Positions 8,665 to 17,059 of a DNA stretch of 32,422 nucleotides are shown here, in pieces. A program made the position numbers and the translations under genes. Source of the stretch: Gammaproteobacteria bacterium (GTDB lineage Bacteria > Pseudomonadota > Gammaproteobacteria > Pseudomonadales > Azotimanducaceae); the NCBI GenBank assembly GCA_026707905.1, contig JAPOVY010000123.1, forward strand, positions 1 to 32,422. The letters run 5' to 3'. The notes beneath the pieces are model-generated. The model ran no database searches and was not told where the DNA came from. It worked only from the letters and a program-made list of their open reading frames with translations. Each line of letters begins with the position of its first letter. Position 1 is the first letter of the stretch.

Positions 8665-10359
8665 ATGTCACATTCAATGATCATCTCGGGTGGTACGCTT
8701 GTTGACGGCACTGGCGCTGAATCGCGGAAAGCGGACGTCGCAGTCGACGATGGTGTGATCAGTCGAGTTGGTGATCTATCAGACGCAGAAGCTGAACAGA
8801 CCATCGATGCAACCGGCAAGTTGGTAACCCCGGGCTTCGTTGATCTACACACGCATCTGGACGCTCAAATTGGTTGGGATCCAGAAATGCGACCGAGTTC
8901 TTATCACGGCGTCACAACCGCGCTTATTGGCAATTGCGGTGTGACTTTTGCACCTTGTGCAGAAGACAATCGCTCGTATCTTGCCAAACTGATGGAAGCT
9001 GTTGAGGATATTGCAGCAGATGCCATCATGGATGGTCTACCGTGGAACTGGACGAGTTTCGGTGAGTATCTCGACTCCTTACAAACTCTCCGCCCAGCAT
9101 TGAATGTTGTCGGCATGTGCGGACATTCTGCTATTCGCTTTGAAGCGATGGGTGACAAGAGTTGCGATGAAGGAGTTCAGGCTGACGATCGTGAATTGAA
9201 ACGTATCGTTGAGCTAGTTAAGGAATCCGTCGAAGGCGGCGCGGTTGGTTTCTCAACATCTCGATTTCTCGGTCACCGAGTACCTGACGGTCGACTGACC
9301 CCTGGGACATGGGCAGATGAGCGTGAGACGTCGGCGATTCAGCGTGCTGTCGTTGAAGCAGGCGGTCGTGGTGGCTTGTTCCAGGCAGCGCCCGACATGC
9401 GCACTCGCTACGAAGTAGAGAGACGGATGTTCGAAACAGGGGCGGAGTTAGGTTGCCAGGTGCTCTTCTCAGGTGGCACCGGTCCGCAAGGCGACGGTGG
9501 CGTTTCGCGCTGGGAGGATTTCCTCGGCCGTAACAACGAAGCTGGGCGCCGCATCTCGTCGATATGTCACACGCGCCCAAGTGGCTCGTTCTTCGGTCTG
9601 GCACAGCAAGCGTACCTGCGTACTCCCGCTTGGCGTGACTTAATGAAACTACCTAGTATCGCAGAACGCGTTGCAGAGATGAAGAAGCCCGAGGTCCGTG
9701 AGAAGCTAATCTCTGAAGCGATCGAGAATGGCGGGTTCGGTCAAACCGCGCGGATCCTACACCCAATGGGCTTTGGTGATTACCCAGACTACGATCTTGA
9801 GAACCAGAAGAATTTACAGAAACTCGCTGATGAAGCAGGTAAGGATCCTGTAGAAGTCTATGTGGATCGCCTTATCGAATCTGAAGGCAAAGAACTCTGG
9901 AATCTCTGGGCATTCGGTGGCGCACTTGAGAACCAATGGAATTACATGCGACTACCGTATGTGATTCCGATGTTGGGTGATGCGGGTGCACACGTTGGTC
10001 AATTCACAGACGCGGATTCCCCAACTTTCTTACTCGGTGAGCTGACGCGAGATCGAGGGGTATACACCCTTGAAGAAGCGGTCCACCGTATTTCCGGTAA
10101 ATCTGCCGAAGTACTTGGTCTGAAGAAGCGTGGCGAAGTGCGGGAAGGTTGGCATGCGGATCTCAATGTCATCGATTACGATGAACTGAAATCGTGTCAT
10201 CCAGAGTACGTCAACGACTTTCCACACAATGGTGGTCGTTTAGTCGTTAAGAGCAAGGGCTACGATGCGACGATCGTCGCAGGTCAAGTCGTTATCGAAA
10301 ACGGCGAGTACACCGGTCATCGCCCAGGTGAAGTTATTCGCGATTTCATACGCAGCTAG
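8665..10359 (+). CDS. N-acyl-D-amino-acid deacylase (D-aminoacylase) family amidohydrolase
   Basis: A 564-residue metal-dependent amidohydrolase of the D-aminoacylase/dihydroorotase-like group. The small beta domain begins IISGGTLVDGTG. Metal-site motifs H62-x-H64-x-D66 (HTHLDAQ) and C91 in GNCGVTFAP correspond to the metal-bridging cysteine of D-aminoacylases, and the late aspartate is in MLGDAGAHVGQ. The C-terminus returns to the beta domain (REGWHADLNVID, VVKSKGYDATIVAGQVVIENGEY region). The usual SHHK-type histidine segment of characterised D-aminoacylases is not obvious; its place seems taken by LFSGGTGPQGDGG, so the substrate and metal count may differ. Family members release the acyl group from N-acyl-D-amino acids. 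Start chosen from GGAGGG at 8655-8660. It probably shares a unit with the upstream dioxygenase gene and ends at the terminator at 10395-10432. Confidence 0.85.
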   Translation: MSHSMIISGGTLVDGTGAESRKADVAVDDGVISRVGDLSDAEAEQTIDATGKLVTPGFVDLHTHLDAQIGWDPEMRPSSYHGVTTALIGNCGVTFAPCAEDNRSYLAKLMEAVEDIAADAIMDGLPWNWTSFGEYLDSLQTLRPALNVVGMCGHSAIRFEAMGDKSCDEGVQADDRELKRIVELVKESVEGGAVGFSTSRFLGHRVPDGRLTPGTWADERETSAIQRAVVEAGGRGGLFQAAPDMRTRYEVERRMFETGAELGCQVLFSGGTGPQGDGGVSRWEDFLGRNNEAGRRISSICHTRPSGSFFGLAQQAYLRTPAWRDLMKLPSIAERVAEMKKPEVREKLISEAIENGGFGQTARILHPMGFGDYPDYDLENQKNLQKLADEAGKDPVEVYVDRLIESEGKELWNLWAFGGALENQWNYMRLPYVIPMLGDAGAHVGQFTDADSPTFLLGELTRDRGVYTLEEAVHRISGKSAEVLGLKKRGEVREGWHADLNVIDYDELKSCHPEYVNDFPHNGGRLVVKSKGYDATIVAGQVVIENGEYTGHRPGEVIRDFIRS

Positions 10360-10363
10360 CAGT

Positions 10364-10376
10364 ATCGCATTGCGAT
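10364..10376. repeat. Palindrome ATCGCA-T-TGCGAT after the amidohydrolase gene
   Basis: A 13-base palindrome lies between the amidohydrolase stop and the terminator. Its one-base centre is too short for a hairpin loop, so if functional it would be a protein-binding site; chance is possible. Confidence 0.25.
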
Positions 10377-10394
10377 AAGCAAAAGCTAACCTGT

Positions 10395-10432
10395 ACGCCC
10401 TGCGGTTTCGGTCGCAGGGCGTTTTTGTTTTT
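10395..10432 (+). terminator. Strong rho-independent terminator after the amidohydrolase gene
   Basis: A perfect 10-bp stem ACGCCCTGCG / CGCAGGGCGT (10395-10404 with 10413-10422) closes an 8-base loop and is followed directly by TTTTTGTTTTT. This is the clearest intrinsic terminator in the window and separates the dioxygenase-amidohydrolase unit from the EF-G-like gene. Confidence 0.92.
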
Positions 10433-10608
10433 ACGCTGATAAGCTCAGGTTAAAGTCTGACCTATCCAGCGACCGCGCTTAACGCGAATCAGTCATTCAA
10501 ACTACTGATAAACTACGAGCTCTAGCTACTGTCCGTAAGTTGAATTGCCGTCCAACAATTGGGGTGCCGATAGGCTCACGAATGCGACCGCGAGCAGCTT
10601 TAGGACAC

Positions 10609-10629
10609 ATCGCGTTGTATTAGCGCGAT
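10609..10629. repeat. Inverted repeat upstream of the EF-G-like gene
   Basis: ATCGCG (10609-10614) and CGCGAT (10624-10629) flank a 9-base spacer, ending 28 bases before the GTG at 10658. It could be an operator or a 5' leader hairpin of the EF-G-like/tadA/purL unit. A T run (10638-10643) follows but is too far away for a normal terminator. The rest of 10433-10657 shows no gene. Confidence 0.3.
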
Positions 10630-10660
10630 CACTCATTGTTTTTACGGAGCACAAACCGTG

Positions 10661-12700
10661 ATGGCTTATTCGACTCAGGATATCCTCAACCTCGCTCTGA
10701 TTGGCGGCGCGGGTGTAGGCAAAACAACCGTCGCTGAAGCCATGCTGTACAAAGCTGAGGCAGTCAACGCTCAAGGCCATGTTGACGCAGGTACGACAGT
10801 GTCCGACTATCGCTCGCGTGAAAAGAGCATGCAGCACTCACTCGTGCCAACAGTTTGCTCATTTGATTGCGGGTCGCGACATATAAACCTAGTCGACAAT
10901 CCTGGATTCCCCGATTTCATCGGTCGCATGCTCGCAGTGTTACCGGCGGTCGAGAGCGTAGCAATCGTTGTCGACGCGAACGTTGGTGTTGATTCGCATA
11001 CGATGAAGATCGCGAATTACGCGGCAGATCAAAAACTCTGTCGTATGGTCATCGTGAACAAGATGGAAGCCGAAAACGTTGATCTCGAAGCGATTACGGA
11101 GCAAGTCCGAGAGACGCTGGGATCGGAGTGTCTTCCGATCAATCTGCCGAATACGGATCTGACAGGCGTTGTTAACTGCTTTTCAGCAAGTAGCGTGGGT
11201 GACACGAATTTCAGTTCGGTCGAAGAAGCGCATGAGCAGATCATCGACCAAATCGTAGAAGTTGATGAAGAACTGATGGCACTGTACCTCGAAGAGGAGG
11301 AGTTACCGGAAGAGCGGATACACGAAGTGTTTGAACAGTCCTTACGCGAAGGTCATCTGGTACCGATTTGCTATACATCGGCATCGACAGGGGTTGGGAT
11401 TGAAGACCTTCTAACCATCATGACCGGTCTCATGCCCAACCCGACGGAAGGTAATCCTGCCCAGTTTGTTGAGAGAGGTACGGATACAGAAATTGATCAA
11501 GCTGGTGTGTCAGTGAATGGGCATGTCCTCGGTCATGTGTTTAACGTTGTTGAGGACCAGTTTAAAGGGCGAATGGCGTTGCTCAGAGTACATCATGGAA
11601 CGCTTCGAAATGGTGCTCAGTTGTTTGTCGACGACGCTCGCAAGGCAATGAAGGTACAACACCTCACGCAGTTGCTTGGCGAACAGCAAACAGAAATCGA
11701 CGCCGCGGTTGCGGGAGACATATGTGCAATACCTCGGGCGGAGGATGTTAAGTACAACGCCGTCATGCACGACTCGCACGATGAAGATAACGTGCGTATG
11801 AAGCCGATCGAATTACCCATACCGGTCTACGGGTTGGCGATCTCAACACCGGACGATAGTAACGCACAAAAGGTTTCTGAAGCGCTACAGACAGTAGGCG
11901 TAGAAGATCCGTCGATTGCGGTTGAACACGTTGTTGCGTTGAACGAAACGGTGCTGCGAGGCTTGGGCGAGATGCACCTACGTGTGGTACTGGAGGAGCT
12001 CCGCGAAGACCATGGTTTAACGATCGAGACCCGAGTACCTGCGATCGAATACAGGGAAACGATTACAGCGTCGGCTGAAGGACATCATCGCCATAAGAAA
12101 CAATCAGGTGGTGCGGGTCAGTTTGGCGAGGTTTACTTGAGAGTTGAACCCGTGCAGCGAGGTGGAGGGTTCATTTTCGAGGACAACATCGTGGGTGGTG
12201 TCATTCCAGGGCAGTTCATTCCCGCTGTTGAAAAAGGTATCCTGCAAGTAATGGGAACCGGAGCGATTTCAGGTCACGAAATGCAGGATATCAAAGTCTC
12301 TGTATACGATGGCAAACACCATTCTGTTGACTCAAAAGAGATAGCGTTTGTACAAGCGGGTAAACGCGCCTTCATGGATGCGGTAACGAAAGCACGGCCG
12401 ATCGTTATGGAACCGATTGTTGACATTAATCTAAACGTTCCGAACGATTGCATGGGCGATGTCGCAGGCGATCTTTCATCGATGGGCGGCATGGTGAATG
12501 GATCTGAAGTTCAACCGGACAACAGCGTCGAGATCCAAGGGCAGGCACCATTGCGCGAGCTCCAGACATATCACTCGCGACTAAGTTCAGTTTCTGGAGG
12601 TCGCGGTACGTATTCGATGCAATTTAGCCACTATGCACCAGTGCAAGCACAGCTGCAGAAAGAACTAGCAGCAGCGTTCCATCCGATCGAAGAAGAATAG
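10661..12700 (+). CDS. Elongation factor G-like translational GTPase
   Basis: A 679-residue paralogue of EF-G from the 'EF-G-like' group found beside the normal fusA in many bacteria. It has the EF-G domain order: GTP-binding domain (about 1-270), beta-barrel domain II (about 290-375), and domains III-V, with the domain IV start YRETITASAEGHHRHKKQSGG and a domain V ending FSHYAPVQAQLQKELAAA. The P-loop GGAGVGKTT is intact. The G3 motif reads DNPGF rather than DTPGH, and the G4 motif reads NKME (bases 11057-11068) rather than NKxD, an unusual change at the guanine-selecting aspartate. GGAG at 10646-10649 could serve this ATG or the adjacent GTG at 10658. tadA starts 33 bp downstream, so an operon with tadA and purL is likely. 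The normal fusA is expected elsewhere; the role of this group is poorly known. Confidence 0.88.
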   Translation: MAYSTQDILNLALIGGAGVGKTTVAEAMLYKAEAVNAQGHVDAGTTVSDYRSREKSMQHSLVPTVCSFDCGSRHINLVDNPGFPDFIGRMLAVLPAVESVAIVVDANVGVDSHTMKIANYAADQKLCRMVIVNKMEAENVDLEAITEQVRETLGSECLPINLPNTDLTGVVNCFSASSVGDTNFSSVEEAHEQIIDQIVEVDEELMALYLEEEELPEERIHEVFEQSLREGHLVPICYTSASTGVGIEDLLTIMTGLMPNPTEGNPAQFVERGTDTEIDQAGVSVNGHVLGHVFNVVEDQFKGRMALLRVHHGTLRNGAQLFVDDARKAMKVQHLTQLLGEQQTEIDAAVAGDICAIPRAEDVKYNAVMHDSHDEDNVRMKPIELPIPVYGLAISTPDDSNAQKVSEALQTVGVEDPSIAVEHVVALNETVLRGLGEMHLRVVLEELREDHGLTIETRVPAIEYRETITASAEGHHRHKKQSGGAGQFGEVYLRVEPVQRGGGFIFEDNIVGGVIPGQFIPAVEKGILQVMGTGAISGHEMQDIKVSVYDGKHHSVDSKEIAFVQAGKRAFMDAVTKARPIVMEPIVDINLNVPNDCMGDVAGDLSSMGGMVNGSEVQPDNSVEIQGQAPLRELQTYHSRLSSVSGGRGTYSMQFSHYAPVQAQLQKELAAAFHPIEEE

Positions 12701-12733
12701 TCTTTAGCTTCGTTGGCGTCGAAGATCGATCTT

Positions 12734-13198
12734 ATGCCCGACGACGCCGACGAAGAATTCATGCGCGAAGCGATACGCCAAGCGCATGTTGCGGAACAGC
12801 ACGGCGAAATCCCGGTTGGTGCCGTATTGGTTCGGGATGGAGACGTCGTTGGCCGAGGCGCAACGTGTCAGATCGAGATGAACGACCCATCTGCGCATGC
12901 AGAAGTTGCTGCTCTACGGGATGCGGCACGCCGTGTCGGGAACTATCGCCTAGTTGATTCGACGCTCTATGTGACCCTCGAACCTTGCATGATGTGTGTC
13001 GGCGCCATGGTACATGCGCGTATCGCACGATTGGTGTACGGATGTCTTGCGCCGAAAACAGGAGTTATTCACTCTCACGCCAACTTGATCGATTGGTCAT
13101 CACACAACCACCACATCGAAGTTTGTGGCGGCATCCTCACTGAGGACTGTAGTACTTTACTTTCCGGTTTTTTCGAGCGAAAGCGTGGAGGCGGTTAA
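12734..13198 (+). CDS. tadA: tRNA-specific adenosine deaminase
   Basis: TadA deaminates adenosine 34 to inosine in the anticodon of tRNA-Arg(ACG), allowing wobble decoding. The protein from the ATG at 12734 is 154 residues. The zinc cytidine-deaminase-like site is complete: H55 and the proton-shuttling E57 (HAE) and C85/C88 (PCMMC). Segments EIPVGAVLV, NYRLVDSTLYVTLEP and the C-terminal SGFFERKR agree with the family. A TTG at 12713 could extend it by seven residues but has no ribosome-binding site, so ATG is preferred. It stands in the same reading frame as purL, separated by a single TAA (13196-13198), and lies just after the EF-G-like gene. Confidence 0.94.
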   Translation: MPDDADEEFMREAIRQAHVAEQHGEIPVGAVLVRDGDVVGRGATCQIEMNDPSAHAEVAALRDAARRVGNYRLVDSTLYVTLEPCMMCVGAMVHARIARLVYGCLAPKTGVIHSHANLIDWSSHNHHIEVCGGILTEDCSTLLSGFFERKRGGG

Positions 13199-13201
13199 CT
13201 G
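13187..13201 (+). promoter_or_regulatory. Shine-Dalgarno and CTG start of purL
   Basis: GGAGG (13187-13191), inside the end of tadA, is seven bases upstream of CTG at 13199-13201. That CTG directly follows the tadA TAA. No ATG, GTG or TTG lies between this point and residues that already align with PurL, so CTG is the best supported start codon. Confidence 0.7.
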
Positions 13202-16200
13202 AACCTCATCCACGTATTTGCGGGGGCACCACTTCCGCAAGCGAATATAGAACAAACTGCGGCAAAGGTCGCCTTGGCGACGAGTGGCGGTGTGACGAGT
13301 GTTTACGCGGAATACGTGCACATCCTGGAACTGAGTCAGCGCTTCGATTCGCTGCAAGAGTCTAAGACACGGGCGTTACTCACCTATGACACCGGTGGCA
13401 TCGAACAAACAGTCTCAGGGAGTCCCGATCTGACCGTCGTACCTCGCCACGGAACCGTTTCGCCTTGGTCAAGCAAAGCGACTGAGATATTCAAGCTCTG
13501 CGGACTTTCGATGGTCAGGCGTGTTGAACGCGGCGTAAGGTGGTGGTTCAAGAGCGGTGATTCCGGCGCAATGCCGCTGGTGGAACCACTGCTCTTTGAT
13601 CGAATGACCGAGACTGCGTTGCGTACCGAATCGTTCGAAAAGCTGTTTCTCAACGTATCGCCAAAGCCACTAGGTCACATTCAACTGGGTAGCGAACCTA
13701 TGACAGCGCTACGCGAAGTTAATGAAAGGCTTGGGCTCGCGCTATCGGACGACGAAATCCGGTACTTAGCCGACCTCTATGCGAGGATCGAACGAAACCC
13801 GACGGACGTCGAGCTGATGATGTTTGCGCAAGCAAATTCTGAACACTGTCGCCACAAGATTTTCAATGCAACTTGGACGGTTGATAACCGTCGAGTAGAT
13901 CGATCACTCTTCGATTCCATACGAAATACGGCAGAAGTAAAGCAATTCGCTGGTTTGCTGAGTGCGTATGTGGATAACGCTGCCGTTATCACCGGAGAGG
14001 AAACATCGGTTCAGCATGTTGACATGAAATCGCGTCGCTACGTTGATACCGTGTCGCAGCTCGACACTTTGATGAAGGTGGAGACCCACAACCACCCAAC
14101 CGCAATCTCCCCCTATGCCGGTGCGGCAACGGGTTCAGGAGGCGAGATTCGTGACGAAGGCTCAGTCGGTCGGGGTTCTAAACCGAAAGCGGGGCTTGTC
14201 GGCTATACGACTTCTCATCTGCGGATTGAAGGTGACGAGCAGCCGTGGGAACGAGAGCTCGGTCGACCCGACCGTATTGCAAGTGCTTTTGAAATCATGC
14301 GCGACGGACCACTCGGTGCAGCAGGATACAACAACGAGTACGGCCGTCCAGCATTACTCGGCTACTTCCGCACGTTTGAACACGTCTTGAACAAGCACCG
14401 TGCCTGGGGCTATCACAAACCAGTGATGATCGCAGGCGGTCTTGGATCCATTCGAAGAGAACACGTCGATGCAGCAGAGCGTGACGGAGACGAATATGAG
14501 CTACTGTTGGTTCTTGGCGGGCCAGCAATGCTGATCGGGTTAGGTGGCGGCGCGGCGTCAAGCTTGCACACAGGTGCGTCACACGAAGACCTTGATTTCG
14601 CGTCCGTACAGCGAGACAACGCGGAAATGGAGCGTCGTTGTCAGGAAGTCATCGATAGCTGTACGAGTTTAGGTGCGGCCAATCCCATCGTCAAGATTCA
14701 CGATGTTGGTGCAGGAGGACTATCGAACGCACTCCCAGAACTTGCGAACGATCTGCAACGTGGCGCATCAATCGATCTTAAGGAAATCCCGAATGCCGAC
14801 CCAGGCATGTCCCCGATGGAACTTTGGTGTAACGAAGCACAAGAACGCTACGTCATCGCGTTGAGACCTGAAGGTCTCGCGTGGTTCGAGCACATCTGCT
14901 ACAGGGAGCGATGTCCTTTCGCCGTTGTTGGTAAAACGAGTCAGACTCGTGACCTAAAGGTCGCTGATTTGCACTCGAACGACGACGCAGTCGCGATACC
15001 AATGGACGGTCTCTTAGGTAAGCCGCCGAAGATGCACCGAACGTACATTGTCAAGCCACGGGCACGTACCTCGATATACGAACTCAATGTAGATATCAAT
15101 GAAGTCGTTGACCGCGTGCTCAGGTTCCCTGCCGTTGCTTCGAAGAAATTCCTCATCACGATCGGTGATCGCAGCATTACGGGGCTCGTAGTCCAAGAGC
15201 AGATGGTTGGACCGTTCCAGGTTCCCGTCGCCGACGCGGCCATTACGTCGTCCGGATTTCAGACTGATACGGGCGAAGTCATGACGATGGGTGAGAGATC
15301 CCCCATCGCAGTCTTAGAACCCGTTGCGTCGGTCAGAATCGCCATCGCAGAAGCACTAACCAATATGGCAGGCGTGAAGATTCAGGCACTTGAATCCGTT
15401 GTTCTGTCAGCAAATTGGATGGCAGCTGCGGGATTCGAAAACGAGGATCAAGCGTTGCATGAGGCAGTGACGGCAGTTGGCGATGAGTTCTGCCCAGCAT
15501 TGGGGATATCGATACCCGTGGGTAAAGACAGTTTGTCGATGTCGACCCATTGGGACGAATACTCCGTGACATCGCCTCTAACACTCATCGTATCAGCATT
15601 TGCGCGTGTGCCGGATGTATTTTCGTTCGCAGCACCTGCGTTACGTCGAATCGACTCGGTGTTACTGCTCATCTCACTCAGTGCGGATCAGCGATTAGCC
15701 GGTAGCGTGGTTTCACAGGTTTACGGCAACCTGGGGGATGTTCCACCTGATGTCGATGATCCTAGTCGGTTGAAGGCTCTTTTTAAATTGGTACAACGAC
15801 ACCTCAATGATGGTCGCATCCTCTCGATACACGACCGATCGGACGGTGGGTTGTTCACGTCCTTGCTGGAGCAGGCGATAGCGGGACGCATCGGTGTAGA
15901 AATTACGTGCGATGACGACTGGCTTGAGTTCTTGTTTAATGAGGAAATCGGGGTCGTCATCGAGACGGATCCCGCGTATGTCGACCAATGGCAACGTGAA
16001 ACGAGAGGACTCGGACTCTCCGTCACAGTGGTCGGTCAGACCACGTCTCACGACCGCCTCGTTGTGCGTACCCATCGTGAAAAGAGATTCGATCGATCGC
16101 TTGTCGATTTAGAGGAGATTTGGTCTCACACGAGCTATGAGATGCAGTTGCGTCGCGACAACCCAGCGTGTGCATTGGAAGAACGGGCTCTAATCCGCGA

Positions 16201-17047
16201 GCGAGATCAAGGACTTTTCGAGAAACTGACCTACGACGTCAAGCTTTCACCGATCGTTTCGATAACAAAGCCGATGGTTGCGGTACTCCGGGATCAAGGC
16301 ATCAACGGTCAGCTTGAGATGGCCGCAGCCTTTCGAGCCGCTGGATTTGAAGCGGTAGACGTCCATATGACAGACCTATTAGACGGTCGTGAATCTCTTG
16401 AACATTTCCAGGTCTTGGTTGCTTGTGGCGGATTTTCTTATGGCGACGTATTGGGCGGCGGCGGCGGTTGGGCAAAGTCCATTCTCTACAGCTCGGAGTT
16501 AAAAGATAAGTTCACTGAGTTCTTTGAACGGGATACGTTAACGCTCGGAATCTGTAACGGGTGTCAAATGCTCGCACTATTGCGTGATTTGGTTCCAGGC
16601 GCCGAAGCTTGGGTGACTTGGGCACCGAACCTATCCGGAAGGTTTGAGGGGCGAACAGTGCAGGTTTGCATTAATAACGTGGCGTCACCTTGGCTCGATG
16701 GCATGGCGGGGTCACAGATTCCAGTACCGGTGGCACACGGTGAAGGTCGCGCAAATTGTGTGAATCGACATCACGTTGATGATCTTTTTCAGAACGATTT
16801 AGTGGCGATGCAATATGTCGATGGAGACGGTCAAGTTACCGAGCACTACCCACTGAACCCAAATGGTTCATCAGAAGGTATCGCAGGCTTAGTAAGTTCA
16901 ACTGGTAAGGCGTTAATCGCTATGCCGCACCCGGAACGTACATTTCGTGCGATGCAGCAAACGTGGCGTGATCCCGAACGCCGACGTACGCAGCAATTTA
17001 GTGGCTGGGCGAAACTATTTCAAAATGCCCATCGTGCAGTCAGCTAG
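13199..17047 (+). CDS. purL: Phosphoribosylformylglycinamidine synthase, single-chain, CTG start
   Basis: PurL converts FGAR to FGAM with ATP and glutamine in purine biosynthesis. Starting at CTG 13199 it has 1282 residues, near the 1295 of E. coli. The N-terminal domain aligns from its first residues (LNLIHVFAGAP, then VYAEYVH; PGTVSPWSSKATEI-like segment), which shows that the first conventional start, TTG at 13274, would remove about 25 conserved residues. The synthetase domains show H297 in ETHNHPTA, the GEIRDEGSVGRG loop and IGLGGGAASS. The C-terminal amidotransferase has nucleophile C1119 (LGICNGCQML) and H1244/E1246 (PHPER). GGAGG seven bases upstream supports CTG. It is probably translationally coupled to tadA and converges on the NUDIX gene 12 bp away, with no clear terminator. 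Confidence 0.96.
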   Translation: MNLIHVFAGAPLPQANIEQTAAKVALATSGGVTSVYAEYVHILELSQRFDSLQESKTRALLTYDTGGIEQTVSGSPDLTVVPRHGTVSPWSSKATEIFKLCGLSMVRRVERGVRWWFKSGDSGAMPLVEPLLFDRMTETALRTESFEKLFLNVSPKPLGHIQLGSEPMTALREVNERLGLALSDDEIRYLADLYARIERNPTDVELMMFAQANSEHCRHKIFNATWTVDNRRVDRSLFDSIRNTAEVKQFAGLLSAYVDNAAVITGEETSVQHVDMKSRRYVDTVSQLDTLMKVETHNHPTAISPYAGAATGSGGEIRDEGSVGRGSKPKAGLVGYTTSHLRIEGDEQPWERELGRPDRIASAFEIMRDGPLGAAGYNNEYGRPALLGYFRTFEHVLNKHRAWGYHKPVMIAGGLGSIRREHVDAAERDGDEYELLLVLGGPAMLIGLGGGAASSLHTGASHEDLDFASVQRDNAEMERRCQEVIDSCTSLGAANPIVKIHDVGAGGLSNALPELANDLQRGASIDLKEIPNADPGMSPMELWCNEAQERYVIALRPEGLAWFEHICYRERCPFAVVGKTSQTRDLKVADLHSNDDAVAIPMDGLLGKPPKMHRTYIVKPRARTSIYELNVDINEVVDRVLRFPAVASKKFLITIGDRSITGLVVQEQMVGPFQVPVADAAITSSGFQTDTGEVMTMGERSPIAVLEPVASVRIAIAEALTNMAGVKIQALESVVLSANWMAAAGFENEDQALHEAVTAVGDEFCPALGISIPVGKDSLSMSTHWDEYSVTSPLTLIVSAFARVPDVFSFAAPALRRIDSVLLLISLSADQRLAGSVVSQVYGNLGDVPPDVDDPSRLKALFKLVQRHLNDGRILSIHDRSDGGLFTSLLEQAIAGRIGVEITCDDDWLEFLFNEEIGVVIETDPAYVDQWQRETRGLGLSVTVVGQTTSHDRLVVRTHREKRFDRSLVDLEEIWSHTSYEMQLRRDNPACALEERALIRERDQGLFEKLTYDVKLSPIVSITKPMVAVLRDQGINGQLEMAAAFRAAGFEAVDVHMTDLLDGRESLEHFQVLVACGGFSYGDVLGGGGGWAKSILYSSELKDKFTEFFERDTLTLGICNGCQMLALLRDLVPGAEAWVTWAPNLSGRFEGRTVQVCINNVASPWLDGMAGSQIPVPVAHGEGRANCVNRHHVDDLFQNDLVAMQYVDGDGQVTEHYPLNPNGSSEGIAGLVSSTGKALIAMPHPERTFRAMQQTWRDPERRRTQQFSGWAKLFQNAHRAVS

Positions 17048-17059
17048 TCGACCAGAAAG

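Noticed and set aside
12734..17047. TadA and PurL in the same frame, possible fusion by stop read-through
   Set aside because: A TAA stop separates them and a good GGAGG precedes the CTG after it, so separate initiation is simpler. Both proteins have normal family lengths.
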